A stretch of 64,000 bases of DNA from Glossina fuscipes (lineage: Eukaryota > Arthropoda > Insecta > Diptera > Glossinidae), in the NCBI RefSeq assembly GCF_014805625.2, contig NW_023998422.1, positions 518,447 through 582,446 of the forward strand. Reading direction: 5' to 3'. The notes beneath the pieces are model-generated. The model had not been told where the DNA came from. It searched no databases and was given only the letters and a program-made list of their open reading frames with translations. Position numbers and translations under genes: made by a program. Within the stretch, counting starts at the first letter, position 1. Each line of letters starts with the position of its first letter. Shown here in pieces: positions 62,721 through 64,000 of the stretch.

Positions 62721-64000
62721 TTTGCTGACTTGTCCAGGATAGCACTGGGGTATTTTGAGAATAGAAAATCTGCTGGAGTTGATATTCGGAATTTTCGTTA
62801 AAATATGAAATTGTATACCTTAAACTGTCTTATAGGGAGCCAGCCTGGAAATAAACGCAGCCTTCCTCGCTGGAACCGAAACTAATTCACATCTTCTACT
62901 AATATTCAGAGACGACAATTAGCTCCAACGCAATACTTGAGGCTTACTATTCCTTGTCGAAAGATTGACTACTCAATTATGGGATGCCACTGCGGAGCTA
63001 TCGCGCGTCCTCTTTATAGCTTCGGCGGAGGTAACCTTAGGGGAATTTCTTTAGATATCGCCAACTGATCCAGATGGTCCCGAGCTTTACCCATTAAAGG
63101 TGGATTTGGCGACCAGATCAAAGGACAGCATAATCACGGCCGGCACACCACTAGATTCAATCTCCGGACATGTACCACCCGCCGAGCTCAGAATTTGAAC
63201 GCTAATCGGCCGTCCATGGAACTGTCCGCAGGCCACACTACAGGTTGTGCGTTCACTATTTGTGCGACGCGAATCACGGCTTGGCACTCAAGGAATTCGC
63301 GCGTTAGAGCATCAAGCATCTTCTTAGCTTTCGTAAATTCCATTTTAACTTGCGTAAAAAGCTTAGAAAACTCGACGTCTTTTTTCTGTACTCAAGGCAT
63401 GACCATCGTTTGCTTTTTGAAGCGCTGGCCGTTCACAAGGCCAGTACATTATGAAGCGATCGTAACAGGGTCCTGATTTGGCCCGACATGACTGAAATAC
63501 GTAGTCCAACATTGTCAACAACCCGTCTTAGACAGCTGTATGAATTGGAATTTCTATACAAATTACTGAGAACATATGCGCACGCTTATTCTCGCATCGA
63601 TGGCTTTTTTACAAAGACCTGTTGAATTATTGAGAACGAATATGCGCTTATTCCTTAAAGTGGTACAATACATGCAAAATTATCGAGAATTGTAAACAAA
63701 CGTATTCTCTCAGGTGGTTGGATTTTTATACATGCGACAGCTGTATGAATTGGAATTTTTTTGGTTTAATTTTGGAATCGTATATTTCATCTGCTGATTC
63801 AATTACTTTTCTTCCTCTCCTTTGCACTATTTCACTATGCGCCCACCGACGATGTCACAACTGTTCCGTTGGAAATGCAGCACACGAGAAGCCTCTAATG
63901 TTTCTGAAACGAAATCGAGCACAGAATTCTTCTTTGAAGCCCCTCAATTAAACTTGTGTCAATTTTTAATTTCGTCATTGTGTTCATTAAAAATTTTTTC

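Larger units (their letters stand above)
59010..64000. other. Intron 16 (start), to the window edge
   Basis: 5 kb, AT-rich with many A and T runs (59100-59880). I found no frame with a transmembrane segment joined to good splice sites. Holds a mariner relic (60308-60640) and a non-LTR endonuclease relic (62244-62720). The ORF 63195-63476 and its antisense are unrecognised; repeated segments near 63540-63640 and 63720-63760 share GACAGCTGTATGAATTGGAA and ATTATTGAGAAC.., suggesting a short local duplication. Confidence 0.6.

Overview
The window is intronic and exonic DNA from the plus strand of one animal gene, the insect hypervariable cell-surface receptor Dscam1 (Down syndrome cell adhesion molecule 1). 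The constitutive exons read almost residue for residue like the Drosophila protein. The very AT-rich introns, many mariner/Tc1 relics and the layout (exon 6 array, exons 7-8, exon 9 array, exons 10-16) suggest a cyclorrhaphan, perhaps calyptrate, fly. I cannot name the species. Exon numbers follow Drosophila; variants are numbered w1, w2... within this window only, without claiming one-to-one orthology.

Layout. 27-17561: 29 intact exon 6 cassettes (121-127 bp), each encoding an alternative first half of Ig3, plus two decayed cassettes. The array is cut at the left edge, so exons 1-5, the exon 4 array and the expected exon 6 docking site lie outside. 19839-20918: constitutive exons 7 and 8 (end of Ig3, Ig4, Ig5, Ig6). 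25205-48845: 33 intact exon 9 cassettes (279-306 bp), each a complete alternative Ig7, plus five decayed pieces. 54301-59009: constitutive exons 10-16 (Ig8, Ig9, FN1-4, Ig10, FN5-6). 59010-64000: intron; I did not find exon 17, which carries the transmembrane segment.

How it works. One exon 6 and one exon 9 are chosen per mRNA, so this window alone can encode 29 x 33 = 957 Ig3/Ig7 combinations. In Drosophila these variable half-domains and domains set isoform-specific homophilic binding, used in neurite self-avoidance and in haemocytes. Upstream of at least 14 exon 6 cassettes there is a short motif close to ATTCAGGCAGTTTT, matching the place and role of the known selector sequences that pair with a docking site to enforce single-cassette choice. 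All exon 6 cassettes are 1 mod 3 in length, whereas all exon 9 cassettes are 0 mod 3, so the two arrays differ in how frame policing could act.

Introns hold relics of mariner-like, Tc1-like and non-LTR elements (none intact), a dispersed repeat carrying TGTCTGTCCGTC-type runs, a minisatellite of about 72 bp between exon 9 cassettes, and simple repeats. No RNA gene, second gene or CRISPR array was seen.
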